In this document: positions 1 to 11,394 of the stretch, in pieces
Layout: each line of letters opens with the position of its first letter
How positions within the stretch are numbered: position 1 is the stretch's first letter
Assembly: GCA_947258365.1 (NCBI GenBank)
Contig: CAMYIK010000007.1
Location: forward strand, 1-33,869
Origin: an uncultured Thermoleophilia bacterium
GTDB taxonomy: Bacteria > Actinomycetota > Thermoleophilia > Miltoncostaeales > Miltoncostaeaceae
Direction: 5' to 3'
Length of the DNA stretch: 33,869 nucleotides
Translations under genes and position numbers: made by a program
The notes under the pieces: generated by a model
What the model saw: only the letters and a program-made list of their open reading frames with translations
Database searches by the model: none
What the model was told of the DNA's origin: nothing

Positions 1-132
1 CGCCCCACAGGTGGCGGCACGGTATGGCTCGACCGCCAAAGCATCGCCGGCCGCATGGTCACCGCGCTCGCGGACGAGCGAGGTCGGCGGGACCACGTCC
101 AGGCCAACTACGGCAAGAGCAACCCCTCCTAG
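1..132 (+). CDS. C-terminal fragment of an unidentified protein, truncated by the window edge (...RPTGGGTVWLDRQSIAGRMVTALADERGRRDHVQANYGKSNPS*)
   Basis: Frame +1 is open from base 1 to TAG at 130-132. It ends convergently on mtnA. Family not recognised. Confidence 0.45.
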   Translation, partial: RPTGGGTVWLDRQSIAGRMVTALADERGRRDHVQANYGKSNPS

Positions 133-1151
133 CCGGCGGCGAGGCTGCGCTCGTATGGCGGCCTCTGAACTCCGCGCTCGGTAATGATCGCGGCAATCAA
201 ATGGGCAGGCGTCACATCAAACGCCGGATTGGCCACGGGGGCGTCCGCGGGAGCAATCGGGCGGCCATGCAGCTCGAGTCCTCGCACCTCGTCGGCGCGA
301 CGCTCCTCAATAGCGATATCGCGCCCCGTGGGAGTCGAGAGGTCGACGGTGCTGGTCGGCGCCGCCACGTAGAAGGGCACATCGTGGGCGCGGGCGATCA
401 CCGCGAGGCCGTATGTGCCGATTTTGTTCGCGGCATCGCCGTTGGCGGCGATGCGGTCGGCACCGACCACCACATTGCTGACGCGGCCATCCGCCATCAA
501 CGCGGCGGCCATGTTGTCGCAGATCAGCGTGTACGTGATGCCGAGCCGATCCAATTCCCAGGTGGTCAGACGCGCCCCTTGAAGCAACGGGCGGGTCTCA
601 TCGACGACCGCCCGCACAGTACTGTCGGCCTCGTGCGCGGCACGAATGATTCCCAGTGCCGTGCCATAGCCGCCTGTCGCAAGAGCACCGGTATTGCAGT
701 GGGTGAGGATGCGAGCCCCGCGCCCCATCAGGGTCCGGCCGTGCGCGCCGATCTGCTCACAGCGCTGGACCTCCGCCTCATGCAAAGCGCGCGCGGCGCC
801 CTCGAGCTCGCTGACGAGTCGGTTGGGCTCGGCGCTGGAGGCCTCGTGGACCCGCGCAACCTGTGCGTCCACCGCCCACGCCAGGTTGACCGCGGTCGGT
901 CGGGCAACACGTATCGCCGCGCCCGCGGCGAGGGCCGCCTCCATGGGGTCCTCACCCGCCTCCAACGCGCGTCGAGCGGCGAGAGCCACGCCCATAGCGC
1001 CGGCGATTCCGATCGCGGGAGCGCCTCGGATCGCCAGGGTCGCGATGGCCTCGACGACCTCACCGGTCGAGGTCAAGCTCAGCCGGCGCTCCTGTGACGG
1101 AAGAGCACGCTGATCGAGTAGCGTGATCACCCCCTCGCCGAGGTCGATCAC
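129..1151 (-). CDS. mtnA: S-methyl-5-thioribose-1-phosphate isomerase
   Basis: MtnA/eIF2B-alpha-like motifs: TLAIRGAPAIGIAGAMGVALAA, LTHCNTGALATGGYGTALGII, VDETRPLLQGARLTTWEL, VVGADRIAANGDAANKIGTYGLAV. The ORF track start (1286) lies inside the upstream gene; a GTG at 1151 is the likelier start. Confidence 0.93.
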   Translation of the reverse strand: MIDLGEGVITLLDQRALPSQERRLSLTSTGEVVEAIATLAIRGAPAIGIAGAMGVALAARRALEAGEDPMEAALAAGAAIRVARPTAVNLAWAVDAQVARVHEASSAEPNRLVSELEGAARALHEAEVQRCEQIGAHGRTLMGRGARILTHCNTGALATGGYGTALGIIRAAHEADSTVRAVVDETRPLLQGARLTTWELDRLGITYTLICDNMAAALMADGRVSNVVVGADRIAANGDAANKIGTYGLAVIARAHDVPFYVAAPTSTVDLSTPTGRDIAIEERRADEVRGLELHGRPIAPADAPVANPAFDVTPAHLIAAIITERGVQRPPYERSLAAG

Positions 1152-1170
1152 GTCTCGGGGACGCAGCTCC

Positions 1171-2247
1171 TTAGGCGGTGCGCCCGTAGCCGACGACGGC
1201 AAGACGCTCCTTGAGCCGGCCGATGAGCTCCACGGGGGCCGGGTCGACCTCGCGCAACAAAGCCATGTAGAGCGACACGTAGTCACCCAACATCACCAGA
1301 TCGAGAGTCCGAGCGAGCGCGCCCTGCCCTTCGGCCATGACCTGGACGACACCCTTTACGTGCGGCTCGACCAGCTCGCGGGTGAGCTCGAAGCGACGCT
1401 GATTCTGCCGATGCTGTCGGGGATCCCTGAGCTCAACGATCTGCGTCTGCTGCCCAAGTTCGCCGATGCCCTCGAAGCCCACGATTTCGTTGTGATCAAG
1501 CTCCGGGATCTCCGCCCAGAAAGCCGGCACCTCTGCGTTCTCGTTGATCTGGGCCTTCCAGCGGCGCGCGACCCCGGCGGTGACCTCAGCGCCCCAAATC
1601 AACGGCAGTGTTCCGTGGAGCTGCACGGCCAGCTGCTTCGCCGGATTCTGCGCCACGGGAATCGACGAGCGATAGGCATCAGTGGCACTGCGAAGGGCGT
1701 GCTCGGTCTCGTCGAGATCCGCGCTGATGTCAGGAAAGGCGCCCATCCGGTTCAGGATCGTGGCCAGAGGGCCAAGTAGGTGCAAGAGTGCGGCGCGAGG
1801 CGGTAGCCCCGGCGGCAGATCGACGATGGGCACACCCATCTCACGGTAGTGGCCGTCGAGTTTCCCGCCGCTGGTGATCCCGACACAAAGCGCGTTGCGC
1901 TCGGTCGCCTGCATCGCCGCGGTGAGGGTCTCCTCGGTCTCGCCCGAGTAAGAACTCAGCACGACCAGCGTGTTCTCCCCGACCCAACCGGGCAAGTAGT
2001 AGTCGCGCAGAACCGCGGAGGGGTGACGGAGACGTTCGCGATACGCCCCAAGCACAAGGTCACCCGCGATCGCCGACCCACCCATACCGCAGATCGCGAT
2101 GCTGGAGACCTCATCGGGCGGGTACGGAATCTCGAGCGCCTCAGCGCTTGCTCGGCCGGAGACGAAGGCTTCAGCGGCGGCGTCGGCTATGCCGAACAGG
2201 CCCTGCGAGTCGAGAACGAATGTCTGTGGGTCATCGAGTGCCGACAC
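1171..2247 (-). CDS. Bifunctional phosphoglucose/phosphomannose isomerase (SIS domain)
   Basis: SIS motifs AICGMGGSAIAGDLV and VVLSSYSGETEETL; C-terminal half ELDHNEIVGFEG typical of bifunctional PGI/PMI. Confidence 0.88.
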   Translation of the reverse strand: MSALDDPQTFVLDSQGLFGIADAAAEAFVSGRASAEALEIPYPPDEVSSIAICGMGGSAIAGDLVLGAYRERLRHPSAVLRDYYLPGWVGENTLVVLSSYSGETEETLTAAMQATERNALCVGITSGGKLDGHYREMGVPIVDLPPGLPPRAALLHLLGPLATILNRMGAFPDISADLDETEHALRSATDAYRSSIPVAQNPAKQLAVQLHGTLPLIWGAEVTAGVARRWKAQINENAEVPAFWAEIPELDHNEIVGFEGIGELGQQTQIVELRDPRQHRQNQRRFELTRELVEPHVKGVVQVMAEGQGALARTLDLVMLGDYVSLYMALLREVDPAPVELIGRLKERLAVVGYGRTA

Positions 2248-2264
2248 GTGTCGCGGCCCTTTCC

Positions 2265-3329
2265 TTAGGAGGCGGCCAGGACTCTACCGTCGGGCTGGAC
2301 CACCGCTCCTGTGGGGATGGCGCTGTCGCCGACCTCACAACCCGCACCGATCACGGCTCCGTCTCCGATCACGGCGCCCTCGAGTACCGAGGCCCCTGGC
2401 TCGATCACGACGTCATCTCCGATCAGCGCACCACGAATCTGCGCGCCCTGGCCAACGCGGACGCGAGCCCCGACGACCGACCGCGAAATGCTCGCGTCAG
2501 CGGCAACCTGTGTCGCGTCGCCGACGCAGGCATCGACCGCAATACGTCCCGACCCGGAACTCACCCCAGCCCCGAGGTATGGGCCAGGAGTTGGGGATTC
2601 GGTGACCACGACGCCGGCGAGGACATCGACATTGGCGTCGAGGTATGACGCCGGAGTACCGATGTCGCGCCAGTAGCTCTCGCTGGGGAAACCGAAGAGG
2701 CCTCCTGTGGCGGTGATCTTCGGGAACGTCTCACGCTCGATCGAGACTTTCTGTCCCGCCGGAATGAACTCGAGCGCCGAGCGCTCCATCAAGTAGGTGC
2801 CCGCGTTGATTCGGTAGGGCTCGCCAGGGCGAAGCTCGTCGGCGGACGGTTTCTCGAGGAACTCCTCGACCGAGTTGTCGTCATGAAGTCGCACGAGTCC
2901 GAAAGCGGACGGATCTTCGACAGGCGTCAAAGCGATGGTTCCCACAGCTCCGGTCGCCTGGTGCTGGGCGAGCATCGCGTGCAAGTCGAGATCGGTGAGG
3001 ATGTCGCCGTTGAGCACCAAGAAGCGATCGGCGTCGATGTACTCCTCCGCGTTCTTGACCGCGCCCGCAGTACCAAGGGGCTCGGGATCGACGACGTAAC
3101 GAAGTTTCACGCCGAAAGCGCGCCCGTCGCCGAAGTGCGACTCGAGCGCGTCCGGGCGGTACCCACAACTGAAGATCACGTCGCGCACGCCTGCGCGCAC
3201 CAGGTGGTCGATCTGATGGGCCACGAACGGCCGATCCACCATCGACATCATCGGCTTGGGCCGAGAGTCGGTGAGCGGCCGCAGACGCGTTCCTTGACCT
3301 CCCACCAGTACTACCGCCTGCACGTACAA
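2265..3329 (-). CDS. Sugar-1-phosphate nucleotidyltransferase (mannose-1-P guanylyltransferase/GMPPB-like) with left-handed beta-helix C-terminus
   Basis: N-terminal QAVVLVGGQGTRLRPLTDSRPKPMMSMVDRPF; hexapeptide-like C-terminal repeats (VVIEPGASVLEGAVIGDGAVIGAGCEVGDSAI). Confidence 0.88.
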   Translation of the reverse strand: MYVQAVVLVGGQGTRLRPLTDSRPKPMMSMVDRPFVAHQIDHLVRAGVRDVIFSCGYRPDALESHFGDGRAFGVKLRYVVDPEPLGTAGAVKNAEEYIDADRFLVLNGDILTDLDLHAMLAQHQATGAVGTIALTPVEDPSAFGLVRLHDDNSVEEFLEKPSADELRPGEPYRINAGTYLMERSALEFIPAGQKVSIERETFPKITATGGLFGFPSESYWRDIGTPASYLDANVDVLAGVVVTESPTPGPYLGAGVSSGSGRIAVDACVGDATQVAADASISRSVVGARVRVGQGAQIRGALIGDDVVIEPGASVLEGAVIGDGAVIGAGCEVGDSAIPTGAVVQPDGRVLAAS

Positions 3330-3404
3330 CTCCTCTGATCGTCGATGGCGACGAGTGTAGCGGCGCCCTCAACCTCGCCAATCAGGGGGTACCAGGCAAG
3401 CCCG

Positions 3405-3956
3405 CGTACTTGTTAGCCGCAGGCAAGTCCCTCACAGAGGCATCACCTCCCGGCACCGAGCAATCGGCCTGTGTCGGTGCCCTGGGGCCACGGCACCGTG
3501 CGCGTCGGTGGTCCTGATTCGCGAACGCCGCCTCCTGTTGACCCTTCGGGCGCATAGCCCGTGGCGGGGCTGGTGGGAGATCCCGGGCGGCTTTCAGAAC
3601 GCCGGCGAGCACCCGGAGGATGGTGCCCGCCGCGAGATCGCCGAGGAAATCGGCGTGGAGGCGGAACTCTCGGGCTACTGCGCATCCATGTGCACGAGGC
3701 CCGCGGGGAGCACCGCCAGGTGACCACCTTTGTTGGCCGCTGCGACCGGGAACCATCGATCTGCTCGCCTGAGGTCGCGGGCCTGCAGTGCCCTAACCCT
3801 GGAGACCTGCCCGCGCGGCTCATCCCGAACCACCGACAACGCATCGACGACCTGCTCGCCGACGCCCGCTATTGGCCGCCCCACGAGGCGACCAACACCT
3901 ACCCCAGGCCGTTGGAGGAGGCAACGCCTTCCCCCAACACTCCAATTCCTTCGTAG
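3405..3956 (+). pseudogene. NUDIX hydrolase with N-terminal zinc-ribbon remnant, broken by at least two frameshifts
   Basis: NUDIX box GGFQNAGEHPEDGARREIAEEIGVEAEL in frame 1 (ORF 3508-3723). Continuation GLLRIHVHEARGEHRQVTTFVGRCDREPS...LIPNHRQRIDDLLADARYWPP is in frame 3. Upstream YLLAAGKSLTEASPPGTEQSACV is in frame 2, joining CRCPGATAPCASVVLIRE of frame 1. The tail overlaps the 3' end of ugd. Confidence 0.75.
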
Positions 3957-5233
3957 GTGTAGCCGGCGGCACTCAGCGTCGCCGCGTCGAGAGCGTTGCG
4001 CCCATCGATAACCAGTGGAACGCGCATCCGCGACCGCAGCGCCGTCCAATCGAGTTCCGCGAACTGCTGCCATTCCGTCACCAGCACCGCCGCGTCGGAG
4101 TCGGCGATCGCGTCCTCGGCCGAGCTGGCGAACTCCACGCCGCTCAAACGCTCGCGGGCGGAGTTCATCGCGATCGGGTCGTAGGCCACGACATTCGCGC
4201 CCTCACCCATCAGGCGCGCTGCCAGAACCAGGCTCGACGCTTCGCGGATGTCGTCGGTGTCCGGCTTGAAGGCCAGGCCGAGCAGCGCCACCCGGCGGCC
4301 TTCGAGAGAACCGAGGTGCTTGCGGAGCTTGCCGATGACGCGCCGCTTCTGGAGTTCGTTGACCTCGATGACCGAGGTGAGCAGCTGGAAGTGGTAGCCG
4401 GAGTTTCCCGCGAGCTGCTTCAGCGCGCTGACGTCCTTGGGAAAGCAGCTACCCCCAAAGCCGATGCCGGCCTTGAGGAACGCGCCGCCGATACGGCTGT
4501 CGAGGCCCATGCCCTCTGCCACGACCGTGACGTCGGCACCGACCTCTTCGCAGACGTTGGCGATCTCGTTGATGAAGCTGATCTTGGTCGCCAGGAAGGC
4601 GTTGGACGCGTACTTGATCATCTCGGCGCTTGCGACACTCGTGCGGAGAATCGGAGCCTCGATGCCGCCGTAGAGTTCAGCGACGCGGTCACCGGTCGCA
4701 TGATTGAAGTCGCCAACGACGACCCGATCGGGGTCCATGAAGTCGGCGATCGCCGCGCCTTCTTTCAGGAACTCCGGGTTGGACGCGTACCCCACGGCGC
4801 TCAGCCCGCGAGCATTGAGCTCGGCGCGAACCCGCTCCCCGGTGCCAACCGGAACCGTGCTCTTCATGATCAACGCGTGTTGCTCGCCGGCGCCGGTCTT
4901 CTCGAGCTCGTCGAGTAACCCCATCACACTGGAAAGATCCGCGTCGCCTGAGTAGGTCGGCGGTGTGTCCACCGCGACGAAGATCAGCTCGGACGATTCG
5001 AGGAGGTCTGCGAGCGACAGCGTGTAGGCGAGCCGATCAGAGTGTTCGGCCATGAGGTCTTCAAGACCCGGTTCGTAGATCGGCACGTCGCCGTTGTTGA
5101 GCGCCTCGACTTTTGCGGGGACGATGTCACGGATGATCACTTCGTGACCCAGGGCCGCGAGGCACACACCTGTGACCAGGCCGACGTAGCCGGCGCCGAT
5201 GACGCCGATGCGCTGTCGGTTGTTCGCGCTCAC
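3899..5233 (-). CDS. ugd: UDP-glucose 6-dehydrogenase family protein
   Basis: IGVIGAGYVGLVTGVCLAALGHEV; catalytic-Cys motif GIGFGGSCFPKDVSAL; LGLAFKPDTDDIREASSL. Confidence 0.93.
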   Translation of the reverse strand: MSANNRQRIGVIGAGYVGLVTGVCLAALGHEVIIRDIVPAKVEALNNGDVPIYEPGLEDLMAEHSDRLAYTLSLADLLESSELIFVAVDTPPTYSGDADLSSVMGLLDELEKTGAGEQHALIMKSTVPVGTGERVRAELNARGLSAVGYASNPEFLKEGAAIADFMDPDRVVVGDFNHATGDRVAELYGGIEAPILRTSVASAEMIKYASNAFLATKISFINEIANVCEEVGADVTVVAEGMGLDSRIGGAFLKAGIGFGGSCFPKDVSALKQLAGNSGYHFQLLTSVIEVNELQKRRVIGKLRKHLGSLEGRRVALLGLAFKPDTDDIREASSLVLAARLMGEGANVVAYDPIAMNSARERLSGVEFASSAEDAIADSDAAVLVTEWQQFAELDWTALRSRMRVPLVIDGRNALDAATLSAAGYTYEGIGVLGEGVASSNGLG

Positions 5234-7077
5234 GGAGTGGAGGCTTCGAACTCGACATCGATCGCCTCGGGCACAGCGCCCGCCGGGAGCTTGGCCCGAT
5301 TGAGCGGCCGCGCCGACTTCGCGATCGCGTACATCTCGCGATCAGTCAGCTTGTAGTCGAGCGTGTTCGTGATCCAGTAGGTCATGTTCCCCTTGCGCCA
5401 GGCGAGGCGCTGCAGGTTGCGGCCGTCGTAATAGGTCCAATACTCACGACCACCGGTCCGCACCGCACCGGTCCTTCCGTCCAGGATCGGTGGGTTCTTC
5501 ATCTCTGTTTGGGTAATTCCGAAGTACTTGAAGCCTCCGACATCGAAGACCAACTTGATCGCGTTGGGCTCGTTGTCGCCTCCAGTATTGATCCGGTAGG
5601 CCCTGACACGTCGTGCCCGCGAGCCACGCGGCACCTTCAGTGGAACCATCAGGTTCATCTTCGTCGCTGATCGGAGGCGCTCAAAGACCGGAATGAGTGA
5701 TTCGGTGTCCACCATCGGACTTACTGGAGCAGCTTGCTCCGGCCGCTCCTCTGGTGCCGGCGGCTCCTGGAGTGCGCCGGCGTAGTCGGGGCCGACGACC
5801 GCGACGACGTCATAGCCGCGTAGCTCTTGTTCGGTACCGATCAGCAGGTTGGCCGACTCACCAAGGCGCTCCTTCACGACCTTGGCCGCCGAGCGCCCCT
5901 CATCGGAATGAAGGACCGTCGAGGCGGTGACCTGAGGGACCGTGCCGCCCGCGACGGCTTGGCGGAAGCCGACAGACACCAGCTGGTCGGTCACCTGCTG
6001 GCTTACCAAGAGCCGACCGCTGCCGTTGTCGACTCGCAACTGCACGGTGCCTGGAGTGACCGGCTGTTCGGGGTCCCCCTCCTCGAACTCCGGGTTCAGC
6101 CACTCCGCGACCTTGGACTGAATCTCGGCCTCTGAGGCCAGAACGACGGACAGCTCGTTGCGCATCGTGACGGCGCCCGTGATCCCGATGCGGGCGATCC
6201 GTTCATCGGGAGTAGTGAGCGCGAGCTCGATCAGCGAGATCAATTCGCGGATGTTGTCGACGCTGGTGACCACATTGTCGCCGAAAATCTCGGCGAACTC
6301 GCGGAACTTCCTAAGGTTCCCGAACTGCTTGGTCTGGCGCTTCAACTCGGCGAGGAACTTCTGCTGGCGCGCGGCGCGAGCAAAGTCGGAGTCGGTGTGG
6401 CGGTACCGCACGTAGTCCAGCGCGTCCTCGCCGACAAGACGCTGATACCCGGGCTCCAGATCGATCGCCTCATAGCTGGGCCCAGAGCCGCTGTTGTCGT
6501 TGAAGTACCGGCGATCGACGTCGATGTACACACCGTCGACGGCGTCGACGAGGTTCCGGAAGCCGTCGAAGTCCACGTTGACGTAGTGATTGACGTCCTG
6601 GCCGGTGAGGCTCTGGATCGTCTCGATCGCCTTCTCCGCACCACCGAAGCCGTAGGCGTTGTTGATCTTCGTGAAGCCGTAGCCCGGAACGTCGGTGTAG
6701 AGATCGCGCGGGAACGAGAGCATCGAGACGAATCCTCGCTTCTTGTCCAGGCGCACCAGGATGAGGCTGTCGCTAAGCCCGTTGCCAGTGCTGTCAGGCC
6801 GCACGTCAGAGCCGATCAGCAGCACGTTCACCGGCTCACCGGGAGTCGCCGGACGAGTCGCTGCGATGGCCCGCCGGTTCTCTTCTGTATCCGGGCTGGC
6901 TTGGCTGAGCGTGTCATCCAGGAAAAGGAACGAGGCGAAGGCAAGGCCGAAGACGACCCCGATGACCCCCCACACGGACCATCCGAGAATGCCAACCCAG
7001 CTGCGGCGCCGCCTGGGAACGCGGTAGTAGCGCGCCGTGTGGTGAAGCCCGTTGCCAGTCTCCTTGCCGTCGCTCAC
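5230..7077 (-). CDS. LytR-CpsA-Psr (LCP) family protein with LytR_C-like C-terminal domain
   Basis: N-terminal TM helix; LCP motifs NVLLIGSDVRPD, SDSLILVRLDKKRGFVSMLSFPRDLYTDVPGYGFTKINNAYGFGG, DALDYVRYRHTDSDFARAARQQKFL; VQLRVDNGSGRLLVSQQVTDQL resembles LytR_C. Confidence 0.9.
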   Translation of the reverse strand: MSDGKETGNGLHHTARYYRVPRRRRSWVGILGWSVWGVIGVVFGLAFASFLFLDDTLSQASPDTEENRRAIAATRPATPGEPVNVLLIGSDVRPDSTGNGLSDSLILVRLDKKRGFVSMLSFPRDLYTDVPGYGFTKINNAYGFGGAEKAIETIQSLTGQDVNHYVNVDFDGFRNLVDAVDGVYIDVDRRYFNDNSGSGPSYEAIDLEPGYQRLVGEDALDYVRYRHTDSDFARAARQQKFLAELKRQTKQFGNLRKFREFAEIFGDNVVTSVDNIRELISLIELALTTPDERIARIGITGAVTMRNELSVVLASEAEIQSKVAEWLNPEFEEGDPEQPVTPGTVQLRVDNGSGRLLVSQQVTDQLVSVGFRQAVAGGTVPQVTASTVLHSDEGRSAAKVVKERLGESANLLIGTEQELRGYDVVAVVGPDYAGALQEPPAPEERPEQAAPVSPMVDTESLIPVFERLRSATKMNLMVPLKVPRGSRARRVRAYRINTGGDNEPNAIKLVFDVGGFKYFGITQTEMKNPPILDGRTGAVRTGGREYWTYYDGRNLQRLAWRKGNMTYWITNTLDYKLTDREMYAIAKSARPLNRAKLPAGAVPEAIDVEFEASTP

Positions 7078-8219
7078 GGAGTGGCCTCGTGTTCGACTAC
7101 CGGAGCGGGCTGGGCAAGAAACGCGCTGAGAGTGCGGGTGTAGGCGCGGAGGCTCTCGAGCTCGACATGTTCGTGCGGCCCATGGTGCCCGCCGCCGGTC
7201 GGCCCGAACTCGACCGCCGGGATGCCGCGGCGAGTGAACGCGACCGCGTCAGAGGCGCCGTGGCGGCCCACGGCGGTGGCCCCTGGCTCGTGATCTTCGG
7301 CAGCCCGAATCAGGCTCGCGACCAAGGGGTGGTCCGGCGAGACACCGACCGGCTCTTGTTGGAGAATCACGTTGAGCTCCGCATCGGTGAGAGACCGTAT
7401 CTCGGCGAGGATGTCATCAGGGTCTTGGCCGGGTACGTAGCGGATGTCGAGGTCCATCCAGCATTGCTCGGGAACGCGATTCAGTACATCACCGCCTTGG
7501 ATACGCGCCAGGTTCAAGGATGGCCGCGCGAACGCGGTCGATGACACCTTGGTGAAAGGTAGCCCTTCGATCAGTCGGAACAGTTCTCCTGCAGCGAGAA
7601 TGGCGTTTTGCCCCTCCCAGGGCGTCGATCCGTGGGCGCCAAGCCCGTTCACGAGAACGCGAAGCATCAGCACGCCCTTCGCCTCGATACCGATCTGGAA
7701 ATCGGTCGGTTCACCGAGGATCGCAAGGCCCGCGTCGATCAACCCCGCGTCGGCCAGTAGGTGGGTGCTGTTCGCCGTCGCCGGGGCTCCAGAGCGATCG
7801 TGGTCGACCCGCTCCTCATCAGGGGTCACGACCAGCATCGTCGATGCCCCGATGCCCTGGCTCCGCTCCACCAGCGCGTGCATCATCGCCGCGAGTGCAC
7901 CCTTCATGTCGTAGGCACCGCGTCCCACGAGCCGGCCCCCGTCCCGCACCGGCTCAAACTGCCCGGGCGCACCAGGAACGACGTCCAGATGGCCCACCAG
8001 CGCGACCTTGGGAACGCCATCGCCCACCTGGGCGATCAGACTCGGCAGACCACCCGCGACCCGATGCTCGGCGACGGCGATTCCCCGTTCCTGGAACCAG
8101 TCCCGAATGAGCTGCGTCCCGACCTCGACGCCTTCCGGGCACGAGGTGTCGATCGCGATAAGCCTTTCGGCGAGCTCAGTGGGGTCCGTCACGGACCGGG
8201 AGGGTACCCAAGCGCTCAC
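7074..8219 (-). CDS. dapE: M20-family peptidase, succinyl-diaminopimelate desuccinylase-like
   Basis: ALVGHLDVVPG, GRGAYDMKGALAAMMHAL, TPDEER, GEPTDFQIGIEAKGVL, FGPTGGGHHGPHEHVELESL. A GTG at 8219 overlapping the upstream stop (GTGA) is the likely start; track start 8309 looks too long. Confidence 0.8.
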   Translation of the reverse strand: MSAWVPSRSVTDPTELAERLIAIDTSCPEGVEVGTQLIRDWFQERGIAVAEHRVAGGLPSLIAQVGDGVPKVALVGHLDVVPGAPGQFEPVRDGGRLVGRGAYDMKGALAAMMHALVERSQGIGASTMLVVTPDEERVDHDRSGAPATANSTHLLADAGLIDAGLAILGEPTDFQIGIEAKGVLMLRVLVNGLGAHGSTPWEGQNAILAAGELFRLIEGLPFTKVSSTAFARPSLNLARIQGGDVLNRVPEQCWMDLDIRYVPGQDPDDILAEIRSLTDAELNVILQQEPVGVSPDHPLVASLIRAAEDHEPGATAVGRHGASDAVAFTRRGIPAVEFGPTGGGHHGPHEHVELESLRAYTRTLSAFLAQPAPVVEHEATP

Positions 8220-9457
8220 GTTCCCGGCCTCGGAACGGGTGTCATGGCGTTCTCGGCGGATGGCTCGTCGATCTCGGGGATGCGATTGGCGAGACTCCAG
8301 ATGCCCCAAATGAAGAGAATGGCGGCCCAGATGATGAGTGTCGGAGCGATGCCGATCTGAGCCGCAACGGCCCCTGCCACCAGGGACCCGAGGCCGATTC
8401 CGCCCACTACCGCCAATTGGTAGAAGCCGAGCATCCGACCCACGTAGCTCGGCTCTGAGCGCAGCTGCATCGATGTATTAGTACCGCTGAACAGCCAGAT
8501 CCAGAACGCCCCACAGAACCCCATCAGCGGCAGCGTCAGCCAGATCCAGGGCGAAATCGCAATACCGAACAGACCCAGAGCGAAGACGAAGCTCGCGATC
8601 GGCAGCAGCGCGCTCGCGCCGATACCCCGGCGACGCAGGCCCTCATAGATCACCGCACCAACAACCCCTCCCCCGCCCATGGCCGAAAGGAGCGCACCAA
8701 GCTCAGGCGCCCCGCCGTCCAGGCGCCCGTTGATGACCGGGGCGAGTTCCTGAATCACTGCGGCGAATGTCGTGAACAGAGCCATGCCGATCAAGAGACG
8801 GCGCAGCGCGGGGTCAGCCATGGCATAGCGCAGACCGTCACGGATGCCCGCTCGCTGGCGCGGAGCGGGAACCGGCGCCCGGCCGGCCCTGACGAGTGCC
8901 ACGATGAGGACCCAGTACGAGACGGCGTTGAGGGCGAAGCACCAGGCAGGTCCGGCGAACGCCAACACCAGGCCGCCGATGGCCGGGCCGATGAGTCGGG
9001 CGACGTTGATACCGGCGGCGTTGACCGTCACCGCCTGGGAGAAGTGCTCGCGCGGCACCAGCTGCGGGATCAACGCAAGCATCGCGGGCAGGCCGAGGGC
9101 GAAGCCCGACCAGAGGACGGTGCTGAGCAGATAGATGGACGCGACGCTGAGCGCGTCGGCCGCAGCCGTCAGGGCCAGCAGGCTTGCGGCGAGAGACTGA
9201 AGGGCAAACGTCGCGACCGCGACCTTCCGGCGATCAAAACGGTCCGCGAGCTTTCCGGCAAGCGGAGCCAGGAACACGCTCGGACCGCGTGCGGTCACGG
9301 CGAGCACACCAACGGCGAAAGCGCTCCCGGTGAGCTCCCAGACCAGGAAGCCGGCCGCCACGATCTGCAACCAGGTCCCGCCGTTGCTGGCCAGGCTTCC
9401 CAGCCAGACCTCGCGGTAGGTGCGCACCCGCAGAACCGATGGGACGGCCCGCATCAT
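8216..9457 (-). CDS. MFS transporter (MFS_3/enterobactin-exporter-like)
   Basis: Multiple TM segments; LGSLASNGGTWLQIVAAGFLVWELTGSAFAVG and LAGKLADRFDRRKVAV typical of the family. Confidence 0.85.
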   Translation of the reverse strand: MMRAVPSVLRVRTYREVWLGSLASNGGTWLQIVAAGFLVWELTGSAFAVGVLAVTARGPSVFLAPLAGKLADRFDRRKVAVATFALQSLAASLLALTAAADALSVASIYLLSTVLWSGFALGLPAMLALIPQLVPREHFSQAVTVNAAGINVARLIGPAIGGLVLAFAGPAWCFALNAVSYWVLIVALVRAGRAPVPAPRQRAGIRDGLRYAMADPALRRLLIGMALFTTFAAVIQELAPVINGRLDGGAPELGALLSAMGGGGVVGAVIYEGLRRRGIGASALLPIASFVFALGLFGIAISPWIWLTLPLMGFCGAFWIWLFSGTNTSMQLRSEPSYVGRMLGFYQLAVVGGIGLGSLVAGAVAAQIGIAPTLIIWAAILFIWGIWSLANRIPEIDEPSAENAMTPVPRPGT

Positions 9458-9505
9458 GTTGTGGCGCGTCGCGGCCTATGCCCCGGCGACCGCGCGCTAC
9501 CGAAT

Positions 9506-9943
9506 CTAGCTCTCCGAGGAGACTCTGAGCCGGTTCTCCGCTCGCGCCTTGGAGCGGTCCGCGGACTGGCGCCCCACGGAGTCATCCTCCGACAGAGTCG
9601 ACAGCTGCTCCTCGGCCCGCTGCAGAGCGGCTTCAGCTCGATCGCGATCGATGTCGTCGGCACGCTCGCCCTGCTCGACGAGGATCAACACGCTGTTGCC
9701 CTCGACCGTCATATAACCCTCGCCCGTCGCGATGCGAATCAGCGTCTCATCAGCCAAGCGCACGCGGGTCTCCCCAACGCGCAGGAACGCCTCCAGCGGC
9801 GCGTGGCGCGCCAGGATAGCGACATCTCCCGCCACACTCGGCGCGATGACCATCCGCACGTCTCCCTCAAAGAGGGAGCCACGCGGGCTCAAGATGCTTA
9901 GCGGGACGGTTGCCTTGTCCGTCCCCGGTGTCGCGGTCGACAT
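9506..9943 (-). CDS. atpC: F-type ATP synthase epsilon subunit
   Basis: Position downstream of atpD; LSILSPRGSLFEGDVRMVIAPSVAGDVAILARHAPLEAFLRVG. Confidence 0.92.
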   Translation of the reverse strand: MSTATPGTDKATVPLSILSPRGSLFEGDVRMVIAPSVAGDVAILARHAPLEAFLRVGETRVRLADETLIRIATGEGYMTVEGNSVLILVEQGERADDIDRDRAEAALQRAEEQLSTLSEDDSVGRQSADRSKARAENRLRVSSES

Positions 9944-9953
9944 TCAGTGGCCC

Positions 9954-11387
<1,434 letters not shown>

Positions 11388-11394
11388 TCAGCGC

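Noticed and set aside
24-1097. Long plus-strand ORF opposite mtnA
   Set aside because: Arg/Gly/His-rich shadow ORF; mtnA motifs on the other strand explain the region.
3872-4918. 348-aa ORF antisense to ugd
   Set aside because: Shadow ORF; UDP-glucose dehydrogenase motifs are clear on the minus strand.
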